Assembly: GCF_004364175.1 (NCBI RefSeq)
Contig: NZ_SNZW01000017.1
Location: 248,001-312,000, forward strand
Length of the DNA: 64,000 nt
Reading direction: 5' to 3'
DNA from: Maribacter caenipelagi
Lineage (GTDB): Bacteria > Bacteroidota > Bacteroidia > Flavobacteriales > Flavobacteriaceae
Shown: positions 35,936-44,829 of the stretch, one piece after another
How the letters are laid out: each line of letters starts with the position of its first letter
Position numbering within the stretch: the first letter of the stretch is position 1
Made by a program: the position numbers and the translations under genes
The notes under the pieces: generated by a model
Databases searched by the model: none
The model's input: only the letters and a program-made list of their open reading frames with translations
Told to the model about the DNA's origin: nothing

Positions 35936-36409
35936 TTATAAGCTTTTGGGAATTTTTAAGAATTTCCTTGTATCCTCTTTGGTAAGTACTCGAAAAACCG
36001 CTGTTTTTGCTATATCATTAAATTTACTTCGTAATTCAATTGCTAGACCTGTTAGCTTTCTAGACTCTAAACTGATCCAAGCTCCCATCATTTCGCAACG
36101 TGCTATATTCTCTCCCTTACCATTATAAAAATTATGATGAAACTCAAAAAATTTTCCATCTTCACTTAACCCCATAATCTCTAAAGAAACTTTAATATGA
36201 TCGCCGAGAAAGGCTTCTTTAAAATAATACATATGTTCATAAAACGCTACAGGTCCTATTTTATAAGTAACCATAGTCTTTTGATCAAAACCCTGTTCCA
36301 TTAAGAAAGCCATTCGCGTGTGGCTCATAAGATTAACATATGCCGAATTCGCCAAATGACGATTCGCATCTATATCACTCCAACGTACTTCAAAATCCTT
36401 TGTATACAT
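35936..36409 (-). CDS. Acyl-CoA thioesterase (4HBT hotdog fold)
   Basis: 157 residues. Hotdog-fold motif DFEVRWSDIDANRHLANSAY with the Asp and helix typical of 4-hydroxybenzoyl-CoA thioesterase-like enzymes, then RMAFLMEQGF. Splits acyl-CoA or acyl-ACP to free acid and thiol. It lies between the GntR gene and the divergent nitronate monooxygenase. No substrate evidence from neighbours. Confidence 0.9.
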   Translation of the reverse strand: MYTKDFEVRWSDIDANRHLANSAYVNLMSHTRMAFLMEQGFDQKTMVTYKIGPVAFYEHMYYFKEAFLGDHIKVSLEIMGLSEDGKFFEFHHNFYNGKGENIARCEMMGAWISLESRKLTGLAIELRSKFNDIAKTAVFRVLTKEDTRKFLKIPKSL

Positions 36410-36531
36410 TTATATAATTTTTACTATGCACGCATAATACCTTATAAAAATACCATAGTTTTGAAATGTAAGAACTAAAGAACATCATTTTTTATAGTTA
36501 TTTTTAAGTCACGTTCAAAATTTACATCAAT

Positions 36532-37506
36532 ATGTCAAACAAACCCGATTTCATAAAAGAGTTATCCTTACCAGCAGTTGCTGCACCTATGTTTTTAATT
36601 TCTGGACCTCAATTGGTTATTGAATGTTGTAAAAATGGTATTGTTGGCACTTTTCCTGCATTGAACCAACGTACAAGTGAAGGGTTTGAAGAATGGCTAA
36701 TTGAAATAAAATCTGCCCTAAAGACCTTTGAAGAAGAGACCGGTAAAAAACCCGCTCCGTTCGGCGTAAACCTAATTGTACACGCAACAAACCCAAGATT
36801 AGAGGCTGATATAAAATTATGTGTGAAGCATAAAGTACCCTTGATCATCACTTCTTTAGGTGCTGTTTCTCAAGTGGTAGATACTATTCATAGCTATGGC
36901 GGATTGGTTTTTCACGATATCATTAAAAAACGTCATGCCGAGAAAGCGGCTGAAGCTGGTGTAGACGGATTGATTCTTGTTGCTGCCGGTGCAGGTGGTC
37001 ATGCAGGTACCATAAACCCAATGCCTTTAGTTGCTGAAATAAAGAAATTTTTTCATAAAACTATTCTTCTCTCCGGATGCATAAGTACGGGTAGAGACAT
37101 TGCATCTGCCCTTCAAATGGGTGCAGATTTAGCCTATATGGGTACGCGTTTCATCAATACTAATGAAAGTAAAGCTTCAGCTGAATATCGACAAATGATT
37201 ATTGATGCAGGTGCAAGCGATGTGGTTTATACCGCTTCAATTTCTGGTGTACACGCCAACTTTCTTGGCGCTAGTTTAAACGCCGCAGGTATTACTGAAG
37301 AAGATCTTAAGAAAGATGTGAAAATTGATTTTGGCAAGGAACTGGATACTGAAGCAAAGGCATGGAAAACAATTTGGTCTGCAGGTCAAGGGTCTGCCCT
37401 TATTGACGATTCTATTCCCGTTGCCGAATTGGTATCACATTTAAAAACAGAATTTAAAGAAGCTATAGAAGAGCAAATAAAAGTTCTAGAAACATATCCT
37501 AAGTAA
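36532..37506 (+). CDS. Nitronate monooxygenase (FMN-dependent)
   Basis: 324 residues. TIM-barrel flavoprotein of the 2-nitropropane dioxygenase family: LPAVAAPMFLISGPQLV at the N-terminus, the loop with H in GVDGLILVAAGAGGHAGT and the FMN phosphate-binding LQMGADLAYMGTRFINTNES. Oxidises alkyl nitronates. A TAGTTTTG sequence at 36456-36463 may be its -7 element but has no matching TTG. It is followed 23 bases later by the YheT-like hydrolase, so they share a transcript. Confidence 0.93.
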   Translation: MSNKPDFIKELSLPAVAAPMFLISGPQLVIECCKNGIVGTFPALNQRTSEGFEEWLIEIKSALKTFEEETGKKPAPFGVNLIVHATNPRLEADIKLCVKHKVPLIITSLGAVSQVVDTIHSYGGLVFHDIIKKRHAEKAAEAGVDGLILVAAGAGGHAGTINPMPLVAEIKKFFHKTILLSGCISTGRDIASALQMGADLAYMGTRFINTNESKASAEYRQMIIDAGASDVVYTASISGVHANFLGASLNAAGITEEDLKKDVKIDFGKELDTEAKAWKTIWSAGQGSALIDDSIPVAELVSHLKTEFKEAIEEQIKVLETYPK

Positions 37507-37529
37507 ATAAACATTTACCTTTCTAAAAA

Positions 37530-38492
37530 ATGCCTTTAGTTAACTCTACATATAATCCGCCTTTATTTTTTAAGAGCGGACATCTTTCTACCATATATTC
37601 TGGGTTAGTTAGAAAAGTAGAAGGTTTAGAGCAAATTCGTATTCGTATTACCTTGCCCGATTCTGACTTTTTAGACACGGACTGGAGCTATGCTTCATCT
37701 CCTTCTAAAAAATTGGTTGTCATTATACATGGACTCGAAGGCAGTTCTAAGCGCGCTTATATGAAAGGTAGTGCAAAAAATTTGACACAGTCTGGCTATG
37801 ATGTTTGTGCCATTAATTTAAGAGGATGTAGCGGCACGACCAATAAATTATTTAGATCTTATCATTCTGGTGCTACAGAAGATTTACACGCAGTTATTGA
37901 GCATATTTTAGAATTAGATGAATACCTAAACATTTACTTACATGGTTTTAGTCTTGGCGGTAATCTTCTACTAAAATACTTAGGTGAAAAACGAGAATTG
38001 GCTACAGAAATTAAAGGAGCAGTTGCTATTTCTGTGCCTTGCCAATTGGCAGATTCGCTTCATCAATTACTTCAGTTTAAAAACGCTTTATATGCAATAC
38101 GATTTAAAGGTAACCTCATCGAAAAACTAAAACAAAAGCAACAACTATTTCCTGATCTTATCTCAGATACCAATATTGAAAACATTAAAACCCTTAAAGA
38201 TTTTGATGATATTTATACTAGTAAAGCTCATGGATTTAATGACGCGATGGATTATTACGCAAAAAGTAGCAGTCTTCAGTTTTTAGAAAATATTGCAGTT
38301 CCGACCCTAATTATCAATGCTTTAAACGATTCCTTTTTAGGCTCTGAATGTTACCCAATAGAAATTGCCAAACACCACAAAAAATTATTTCTAGAAATGC
38401 CTAAATATGGTGGTCACGTTGGTTTTTACGGTAACAATAACTTGACTTATGCAGAACGACGTACTTTAGAGTTCTTAGACAATATTGCATAG
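37530..38492 (+). CDS. YheT-family alpha/beta hydrolase
   Basis: 320 residues. Alpha/beta-hydrolase of the YheT/ABHD1-3 type: FFKSGHLSTIYSGLVR at the N-terminus, oxyanion region VVIIHGLEGSSKRAYMKG, nucleophile Ser in LHGFSLGGN, and C-terminal VGFYG after the catalytic His region (KYGGHVGFYG). Substrates in the family are esters or lipids; unknown here. It is 23 bases after the nitronate monooxygenase. Confidence 0.92.
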   Translation: MPLVNSTYNPPLFFKSGHLSTIYSGLVRKVEGLEQIRIRITLPDSDFLDTDWSYASSPSKKLVVIIHGLEGSSKRAYMKGSAKNLTQSGYDVCAINLRGCSGTTNKLFRSYHSGATEDLHAVIEHILELDEYLNIYLHGFSLGGNLLLKYLGEKRELATEIKGAVAISVPCQLADSLHQLLQFKNALYAIRFKGNLIEKLKQKQQLFPDLISDTNIENIKTLKDFDDIYTSKAHGFNDAMDYYAKSSSLQFLENIAVPTLIINALNDSFLGSECYPIEIAKHHKKLFLEMPKYGGHVGFYGNNNLTYAERRTLEFLDNIA

Positions 38493-38659
38493 TAAAGTCT
38501 AAGTTTTTTGAACTAATATAAATTCATTCAGATAAATTGTTACCTGCATAAAATTATTAGTTAAAACTTAGCTTGATAGGTATTAAAACACACTTCGACC
38601 CGTAAAAATTCATATATTAGTCGCTCAATTTACAGACAACACTTAAAAGACAGTTACGT

Positions 38660-39139
38660 ATGCGCAAATTATTCACTTTATTAGCTCTTAGCACAATGAT
38701 TATTAGTTGTGGTGAGAAAAAAGAAGAGAAAAAAGAAGGTTTTGAAATGAACAGAACCAAAAAAGAAGTTAAAAAAGAAACGGCAAGTGAAGGTGTGCCT
38801 GTTGATTTAGACAACAAAGGTGTTGGCCCGATAACCAGTGTTACTTTTGACGATGCCGTAAATGAAGAGATGGCAGCTGCAGGGAAAGAAAAATTTCAAG
38901 CCATTTGTACTGCTTGTCATATGGCAGAGCAACGTATGATCGGACCGGCATTAAAAGGTGTTTACGAACGTAGAAGCCCTGAATGGGTTATGAACATGAT
39001 TATCAATCCTGATAAAATGTTGAAAGAAGATCCAATTGCTAAAGCATTATTGAAAGAATACAACAATGCAATTATGCTTAATCAGAATTTAAACGAAGAG
39101 GATGCTCGTAACTTAGCAGAATACTTGCGTACGCTATAA
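38660..39139 (+). CDS. c-type cytochrome lipoprotein
   Basis: 159 residues. Lipobox IISC puts the lipid on C17, followed by a Lys/Glu-rich linker to about residue 65. One haem: C83, C86 and H87 in CTACH, with a likely axial Met139 (NNAIMLNQ). It is anchored outside the inner membrane and would carry electrons for a respiratory or peroxidase partner not in this window. Ends at a strong terminator, so it is probably a single-gene unit. Confidence 0.92.
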   Translation: MRKLFTLLALSTMIISCGEKKEEKKEGFEMNRTKKEVKKETASEGVPVDLDNKGVGPITSVTFDDAVNEEMAAAGKEKFQAICTACHMAEQRMIGPALKGVYERRSPEWVMNMIINPDKMLKEDPIAKALLKEYNNAIMLNQNLNEEDARNLAEYLRTL

Positions 39140-39161
39140 AGTTAAACGCCAACCTAATACC

Positions 39162-39193
39162 GAAAACCCTTTCATGTTCATGAAAGGGTTTTC
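39162..39193 (+). terminator. Rho-independent terminator of the cytochrome c gene
   Basis: 15-bp perfect stem GAAAACCCTTTCATG (39162-39176) and CATGAAAGGGTTTTC (39179-39193), 2-base gap at the tip, followed by T6. One of the strongest hairpins in the window. Confidence 0.92.
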
Positions 39194-39275
39194 TTTTTTA
39201 CAAAAACTCGTTGTCACTTTAAAAAGTATGTTTTCTGTACTTTTTACGACCAATTAGCTATTAAATGATAGATAC

Positions 39276-39965
39276 ATGCAAAACAATAAAATAAAAATTG
39301 ATATAATTTCTGATGTTGCTTGCCCGTGGTGTTATGTTGGTAAGAAAAGATTAGAAAAAGCGATAAAAGAATGGGATGGCGCTGAAATAGAAATTGAATG
39401 GCACCCATTTCAATTAGACCCCAATATACCAAAAGAAGGACTTGACAGAGATACTTACCTTACCAATAAATTCGGTAGTGTTGACGGACCTCTTGAAATG
39501 ACCAAACGTTTAGAAGAGAGTGGAAAGGATGAAGGAATCAATTTTAACTTTGGCAAAGAATGGTTAGCTGTAAATACGCTGCCATTGCACCAACTTTTAC
39601 ACATAGCTGGAGAAGAAGGTTTTAAAGATGTCCTGAAAGAACGCTTAATGAAAGCCTATTTTGATGAAAACCTTCATTTGAACGATGTTGATGTTCTATG
39701 TACTATTATGTCTGAATATGATTGGTCGGTAGAAAAAACACAAAAAATTTTAAATGATGATGCGATTGCCTACTCGGTAAAACAAGAAATTGCACATTAC
39801 CAGCAACGCGGTGTTAACAGTGTGCCTTTCTTTATCATCAATGATAAATTCGGAATTAGTGGCGCGCAACCACCAGCAGCATTTTTAGAAGCTTTTCAAC
39901 AAGTCGCTCCTTTAAAAATAATCGCAACCGGCGATAGTTGTGATCCTTCAACAGGAATTTGCTAA
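39276..39965 (+). CDS. DsbA-family oxidoreductase (FrnE type)
   Basis: 229 residues with no signal peptide, so cytosolic. CPWC at the start of the thioredoxin fold (SDVACPWCYVGKKRLE), the FrnE-like helical insert and cis-Pro segment SVPFFIINDKFGISGAQPP. An extra Cys pair sits at the C-terminus (SCDPSTGIC). It is followed 44 bases later by thioredoxin, which fits a shared thiol-redox job. Confidence 0.93.
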   Translation: MQNNKIKIDIISDVACPWCYVGKKRLEKAIKEWDGAEIEIEWHPFQLDPNIPKEGLDRDTYLTNKFGSVDGPLEMTKRLEESGKDEGINFNFGKEWLAVNTLPLHQLLHIAGEEGFKDVLKERLMKAYFDENLHLNDVDVLCTIMSEYDWSVEKTQKILNDDAIAYSVKQEIAHYQQRGVNSVPFFIINDKFGISGAQPPAAFLEAFQQVAPLKIIATGDSCDPSTGIC

Positions 39966-40009
39966 TTTAATACTAGCTAAAAATTATTATTAATCATAAA
40001 ACAAAAGAT

Positions 40010-40306
40010 ATGAAAGCATCATTTTCTGACATCATAAAAGGGGACACTCCGGTTTTAGTAGACTTTTTTGCTGACTGGTGTGGACCGTGTAAAACGCTAG
40101 CTCCTATTTTAAAAGATGTTAAAGGAGATTTAGGTGACACTATTAAAGTCGTGAAAATCGACGTTGATAAAAATCAAACTTTAGCCTCTCAATATCAAGT
40201 TAGAGGTGTACCAACTATGATTCTATTTAAGGATGGCAAGCAGGTTTGGAGACAATCTGGAGTAGTGCCAAAAAACGAGTTAATACAGATTATCAAATCA
40301 AATTAA
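40010..40306 (+). CDS. trxA: Thioredoxin
   Basis: 98 residues, single thioredoxin domain with C24 and C27 in ADWCGPCKTL and the cis-Pro in RGVPTMILF. Reduces protein disulfides. It has no signal peptide, so cytosolic, and lies in the same unit as the FrnE-like gene. Overlaps the convergent lactonase gene by 4 bases. Confidence 0.95.
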   Translation: MKASFSDIIKGDTPVLVDFFADWCGPCKTLAPILKDVKGDLGDTIKVVKIDVDKNQTLASQYQVRGVPTMILFKDGKQVWRQSGVVPKNELIQIIKSN

Positions 40307-41415
40307 TAGAATTTCAAACATACTGGACTAGGCAAATCAACCTGGCTAATAAAACTTAGAGTTCCATTCGCTGCATCTCTATTAAAAACAACAATATTGT
40401 TACTACGTTGATTTGCCACCAGTACATATTTCCCAGAAGGGTCAATAGTGAAATTTCTTGGCCAATCTCCTTTTACGGACTCTCTACCTACTAATTCTAA
40501 TTTTCCCGTAGCTTGGTTCACTTCAAATATTACTACAGTATTCTCTCCTCTATTGGTGCCATATAGAAATTTTCCATCAGGGGATAAATGAATGTCAGCA
40601 CAATAGCTATCTCCTTCAAAATCTGAAGCTAAAGTATCATAGGTCTCTACTCCATAAAAATTATTATTACCGTCTTTTTGAAATAGTGTTATCGTAGAAT
40701 TCAACTCATTGATCGCATATAAAAATTTACCGTTACTCGAACTTACAAAATGCCTTGGGCCTGCACCCTCTTCAACCACCAATTCTTTCTGCTCACTTGC
40801 AACGAATGAACCATTTACATCATTATACCTTTTTATCCTATCCAATCCTAAATCAGCAACAAACAGCTCATTATTTAGAAATGAAGACATATGGGCATGG
40901 GCTGTTTTATTTGTGTCCAAAACTTTGTGATCTAAAATTTGAACAGGTAATTTCAAATTTCCTTCTTCCAGTCTATTATATACAGCAACATTACCGCCTG
41001 TGTAGTTAGCAACAGCTACTAAATTCCCATTTTCGGAAACGTTAACAAAGCAAGGGTTTGCGCCATAGGTAGATTGTACATCTACTTTTACAAGAGCTGT
41101 ATCTTTTACCATAAATGTAGTTATGGAACCCTGGTCTTTTTTAAAATCATCTACCTCACCAACCGCATACAAAGACTTTCTATCTGGTGAAAAAGCTAAA
41201 TAGGATGGGTTTTTTAGACTTGCAGCAACCAATTTATTGCCCAGATGACCCGTTTCTAGATTTAGATTGAACCTATAAATTCCTTCACTTCCATTATCGG
41301 TGTACGTTCCTACAAACAGCACCTCTTCATTTTTAATTTCTTCCACGTTACAGCTGTTTATCATTGTTAATGTGGTAATAGTTATTAAGACTACTATTAT
41401 GGCTTTAAATTTCAT
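40303..41415 (-). CDS. Lactonase-family beta-propeller lipoprotein
   Basis: 370 residues. Lipobox INSC after a hydrophobic core puts the lipid on C22. Repeating blades (SPDRKSLYAVGE, SSNGKFLYAIN, SPDGKFLYGTN, DPSGKYVLVAN) form a seven-bladed propeller like 6-phosphogluconolactonase (Pgl) of the YbhE type. Lipidation puts it outside the cytosol, so 6-phosphogluconolactone is unlikely as substrate; other lactones or a binding role are possible. Confidence 0.88.
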   Translation of the reverse strand: MKFKAIIVVLITITTLTMINSCNVEEIKNEEVLFVGTYTDNGSEGIYRFNLNLETGHLGNKLVAASLKNPSYLAFSPDRKSLYAVGEVDDFKKDQGSITTFMVKDTALVKVDVQSTYGANPCFVNVSENGNLVAVANYTGGNVAVYNRLEEGNLKLPVQILDHKVLDTNKTAHAHMSSFLNNELFVADLGLDRIKRYNDVNGSFVASEQKELVVEEGAGPRHFVSSSNGKFLYAINELNSTITLFQKDGNNNFYGVETYDTLASDFEGDSYCADIHLSPDGKFLYGTNRGENTVVIFEVNQATGKLELVGRESVKGDWPRNFTIDPSGKYVLVANQRSNNIVVFNRDAANGTLSFISQVDLPSPVCLKFY

Positions 41416-41483
41416 CTTTTAAAAATAAGAACAATTATTATGCGAAGAACTAATACCCAATACAAAACCGATTTGATAAATGA

Positions 41484-41858
41484 TTAAAATTTAGCCTCTA
41501 AAAGTGACGCAAAATCAATATAATCTAAAGTCTTTTTATGAGTAGCTTCTAAAACGACAGGAGGGGCAACGCCAGCTTTATAAGCTTGCAACCAACGTGT
41601 CGCACATAAACACCATTTGTCGCCTGGCTTTAAACCTGGAAAATTATACATTGATATCGGGGTAATTAAATCATTGCCTTGTTGCTTAGAATACTCCAAA
41701 AATTCTATGGTCATAACAGCGCATACTGTATGTCTACCACTATCTTCTAACCCTGTTTTACAGAAACCATCGCGATAAAAACCTGTTAGTGGTTCGTAAC
41801 AACAAGCTATTAATATAGTATCTAAAACATTAAGATTCATACTTGAGTTTTTATCCAT
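41484..41858 (-). CDS. DUF2237 family protein
   Basis: 124 residues, small and cytosolic. Matches DUF2237: CCYEPLTGFYRDGFC, HTVCAVMT, EFLEYSKQQGNDL and WCLCATRWLQA. Several conserved Cys suggest metal or disulfide binding, but no function is established. The start could be M1 or M7. Possibly co-transcribed with the lactonase, 68 bases upstream of it. Confidence 0.88.
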   Translation of the reverse strand: MDKNSSMNLNVLDTILIACCYEPLTGFYRDGFCKTGLEDSGRHTVCAVMTIEFLEYSKQQGNDLITPISMYNFPGLKPGDKWCLCATRWLQAYKAGVAPPVVLEATHKKTLDYIDFASLLEAKF

Positions 41859-41899
41859 CTTATTTAGTTATTAAGATAAATGATTTTTAACCATAAAGG

Positions 41900-42283
41900 T
41901 CAGTCGTTTTCAAATCGAATTAAAATAACAAACAATATCAAATTTATAATAGCATAAAATAAAGAAGGTAAAGCTAATAAAAATGGGTCTTTTATCTTAA
42001 TTCTTACCATAAAACCAAAAACCATTAATATTGCCAAGCCTAAACTTGCCAATATTGCCCAGTTTTTATGAAAAATCCCTAATAAAAGTCCTACAGCCCC
42101 TATAAGCTGAAGAAACCCTACTAATACCCTAAACTTCTCAAGATCATACCTTTTAAATTCAAGAACCATAAAATTCGAGAACAAACAACTTATCCCAAAA
42201 AAGACGAAAGAAAAGGCCGAAAACAAAATAATGGCTTTTGTAACCAACATATATTCTTTAAAATTAGCAAATAACATATACAA
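41900..42283 (-). CDS. DoxX-like membrane protein
   Basis: 127 residues with four hydrophobic helices and KYDLEKFRVLVGFLQLIGA-like DoxX features. The start could be 33 bases downstream (MLVTKAIIL, 42250), which would free room for divergent promoters. DoxX proteins are small quinone- or redox-associated membrane proteins. It is divergent from another DoxX gene about 13-80 bases away. Confidence 0.8.
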   Translation of the reverse strand: MYMLFANFKEYMLVTKAIILFSAFSFVFFGISCLFSNFMVLEFKRYDLEKFRVLVGFLQLIGAVGLLLGIFHKNWAILASLGLAILMVFGFMVRIKIKDPFLLALPSLFYAIINLILFVILIRFEND

Positions 42284-42328
42284 GTTTAAAATATTTTGTT
42301 TAATTTTATTTCAAATATATTAAACAAT

Positions 42329-42700
42329 ATGGACTATATCAGTATTTTAGCCAAAGTAATTATCTTCATATCAATTATTAATGTGTGGATTTTTCGTTTT
42401 AATAAGAAAACAATTTACAGGGGAGGCAACGCTTCTTCAATGAAAGAAGAATTCGCCGCTTATGGATTATCAGAATCTATAATGTATATCATTGGCACCC
42501 TAAAAATACTTAGTGCCCTAGGTCTAATAGTTTCTATTTGGGTTCCTATACTAAGCATCCCTTCTGCCAGTTTAATGGCAATACTTATGATTGGGGCCAT
42601 ACTAATGCATATGAAGATTAAAGATTCACCAAAACAGTCAATGCCTGCGGCGATATTTCTTTTACTATCTATTATTATTATAATTCAAACCTATATTTAG
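42329..42700 (+). CDS. DoxX-like membrane protein, divergent copy
   Basis: 123 residues from the ATG at 42329 (MDYISILAKVII); an ATG at 42296 is also in frame but would overlap the divergent gene's control region. Four hydrophobic helices, with GLSESIMYIIGTLKILSALGL. It resembles the minus-strand DoxX gene in size and layout but not closely in sequence. Confidence 0.78.
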   Translation: MDYISILAKVIIFISIINVWIFRFNKKTIYRGGNASSMKEEFAAYGLSESIMYIIGTLKILSALGLIVSIWVPILSIPSASLMAILMIGAILMHMKIKDSPKQSMPAAIFLLLSIIIIIQTYI

Positions 42701-42822
42701 TTCAATAATAAATATACTCTGCTTAAAAAGACAAGAGTAAAAATATTGCCGAAGCACTACGATTTATTAGATATTCTGTAACAAAAACTTCAAATTCTTT
42801 ACATATTAAGAAAGAAGTTACA

Positions 42823-43095
42823 ATGGGTTTCTCGGGTCATGCAACAAAGGTTTTAAAGTCGAACAGGGTTTTACTTAAAAAAAGTAGAAGCTTTAGAGAG
42901 TTGCGCAAAGATTATTTGGACTATTCGCAAGAAACCAAGTTACACTTTAAAGAACTTACCGATGTTGAGCGCCAAATAGTACGCGATAAAATAAGAGCTC
43001 AAGCTAAAAAAGATAGGTTTCAAGAAATAGTCATTTATATACTCTCTTTTGTAATCGTATTTGGAACCTTTTATGCAATCTATTATTTTAGATAA
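42823..43095 (+). CDS. Small one-TM protein, Bacteroidota family of unknown function
   Basis: 90 residues. A basic, helical cytosolic part with many Lys/Arg (LKKSRSFRELRKDYL, RDKIRAQAKKDR) and one C-terminal transmembrane helix (~66-88) ending YYFR. The same layout occurs in short flavobacterial proteins without known role. Its terminator hairpin overlaps the end of the convergent SulP gene. Confidence 0.7.
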   Translation: MGFSGHATKVLKSNRVLLKKSRSFRELRKDYLDYSQETKLHFKELTDVERQIVRDKIRAQAKKDRFQEIVIYILSFVIVFGTFYAIYYFR

Positions 43096-43115
43096 TTAAG
43101 GCAAAATACTATCAC

Positions 43116-44747
43116 CTATAAACCCCAAAGTTTAAAGGGGTTTTTGGTTTCCGGATCTTTATCTTTTGATTTAGTTAGAGGCTTATCTACCATAACCTTG
43201 TACGTAGGGTCTTCCATAACATTTACATCTATAATGTCATCTGCAGCTGCTAATAAGCGTATACAGTCATTACTCAAATGACGTAAATGAACTTTTTTAC
43301 CTACTTGGGCGTAGCGTTCTGTAATCTTGTTTAAAGCCTCTATACCACTCATATCTGATACACGGCTTTCTTTAAAATCGATGATCACTTCGCTTGGATC
43401 ACCTTGCACATCAAATTTCTCGTTGAACAACGTTGTTGACCCGAAGAATAAAGGTCCGTAAATTTCATAATGTTTTACTCCGTTTTCATCTATATGCTTT
43501 CTAGCTCTAATTCTCTTGGCGCTTTCCCAAGCAAATACTAATGCAGAAATTATTACCCCAATCAATACAGCTAATGCCAAATTGTGCAAAACTACAGTGA
43601 TTAAAGTAACCAATATCATTACAAAAATATCTGATCTTGGCATTCTTCTTAAAGCCTTAAAACTTGCCCACTCGAATGTACCAACAGAAACCATTACCAT
43701 AACGCCAACTAAAGCCGCTATAGGCACAAGTTCTATTACCGGTGCTCCAAACAATATAATTAGCAATATAGTTAGCGCAGCAATTATACCTGATAATCTT
43801 GCTCTTGAACCTGCAGACAGGTTTACTAAAGTTTGTGCAATCATTGGACAACCGCCCATACCGCCAAAGAAACCGTTCAATATATTTGCGCCACCTTGTG
43901 CCAAACACTCCCTGTTACTATTACCTTTTGTATTGGTAATCTCATCTACCAAATTCAAAGTAAGCAAGCCTTCGGTAAGACCTACCGCTGCCATTATTAA
44001 ACCGTAAGGTAAAATAATTTTAAAGGCTTCAAGTGTAAAGGGTATTGTTGGTATATGAAAAGAAGGTAAAGACCCACTAAGCGACTTCAACTCTTCTCCC
44101 GGTAACGTATCTTGATTAATAATATCTACTACTTGTTTGGTTTCTATATTTAAAAAATATACTACTAGAAACACTACAATAATACCTATTAATGAAGCCG
44201 GTACTGCTTTAGTAAGTTTGGGAACAAAAACAATTATTGCAATTGTGAACAATACCAAGCCTACCATAGTGTACAATGTTGCACCTGTTAACCAAACTGC
44301 AGCATCGCCCACGCCAACTTTAAACTGATCCATTTGTGCCATAAAAATAATAATGGCCAAACCGTTAACAAACCCAAACATTACTGGTTGCGGAACTAAA
44401 CGAATAAATTTACCAAGCTTTAAAAAACCAACGATTAATTGAAAAACACCTGCCAAGGCAACTGCCGCAAAAACATATTCTAAACCGTGAGAATTCATTA
44501 ATGCCATTAGTACAACTACGGTCGCTCCTGCTCCACCGGAAATTAGCCCTGGTCTTCCCCCAAATATTGCTGTAACCAACCCCATGATAAAGGCTCCATA
44601 TAAACCTACTAATGGCGAAAACCCAGCAAGAATTGCAAACATCAATGATTCTGGAATCATTGTCATTGCCACCGTTAATCCTGCTAAAATTTCATTTTTA
44701 TAATCTACTTTCTGGTTGAAATCGAAAATATTGAGGTACTTCTGCAT
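43116..44747 (-). CDS. SulP-family anion transporter with STAS domain
   Basis: 543 residues. About 10-12 membrane helices (from ~20 to ~400) with SulP segments SLMFAILAGFSPLVGLYGAF and GGMGGCPMIAQTLVN, then a cytosolic STAS domain (~440-525) with VIIDFKESRVSDMSGIEAL. SulP proteins carry sulfate, bicarbonate or related anions; the substrate cannot be set by eye. The last codons form a hairpin that also serves the neighbour's transcript. A TATTTTTG element upstream (44775-44768) lacks a TTG. Confidence 0.94.
   Translation of the reverse strand: MQKYLNIFDFNQKVDYKNEILAGLTVAMTMIPESLMFAILAGFSPLVGLYGAFIMGLVTAIFGGRPGLISGGAGATVVVLMALMNSHGLEYVFAAVALAGVFQLIVGFLKLGKFIRLVPQPVMFGFVNGLAIIIFMAQMDQFKVGVGDAAVWLTGATLYTMVGLVLFTIAIIVFVPKLTKAVPASLIGIIVVFLVVYFLNIETKQVVDIINQDTLPGEELKSLSGSLPSFHIPTIPFTLEAFKIILPYGLIMAAVGLTEGLLTLNLVDEITNTKGNSNRECLAQGGANILNGFFGGMGGCPMIAQTLVNLSAGSRARLSGIIAALTILLIILFGAPVIELVPIAALVGVMVMVSVGTFEWASFKALRRMPRSDIFVMILVTLITVVLHNLALAVLIGVIISALVFAWESAKRIRARKHIDENGVKHYEIYGPLFFGSTTLFNEKFDVQGDPSEVIIDFKESRVSDMSGIEALNKITERYAQVGKKVHLRHLSNDCIRLLAAADDIIDVNVMEDPTYKVMVDKPLTKSKDKDPETKNPFKLWGL
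43120..43143 (+). terminator. Terminator of the small TM gene, inside the SulP 3' end
   Basis: AAACCCC (43120-43126) and GGGGTTT (43137-43143), 7 bp, then TTGG after T5 on the plus strand. On the minus strand the same hairpin contains the last SulP codons and stop. Confidence 0.55.
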
Positions 44748-44829
44748 GCTCGATGAATTTAAGGGCGCAAAAATAAGTCATATTTATTGGCCTCACCACT
44801 AACTAGCAGATTATTACCATATTATCTAT

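Noticed and set aside
43516..44007. 163-codon plus-strand frame inside the SulP gene
   Set aside because: It is antisense to a well-supported membrane protein and shows only low-complexity Thr/Ile-rich sequence.
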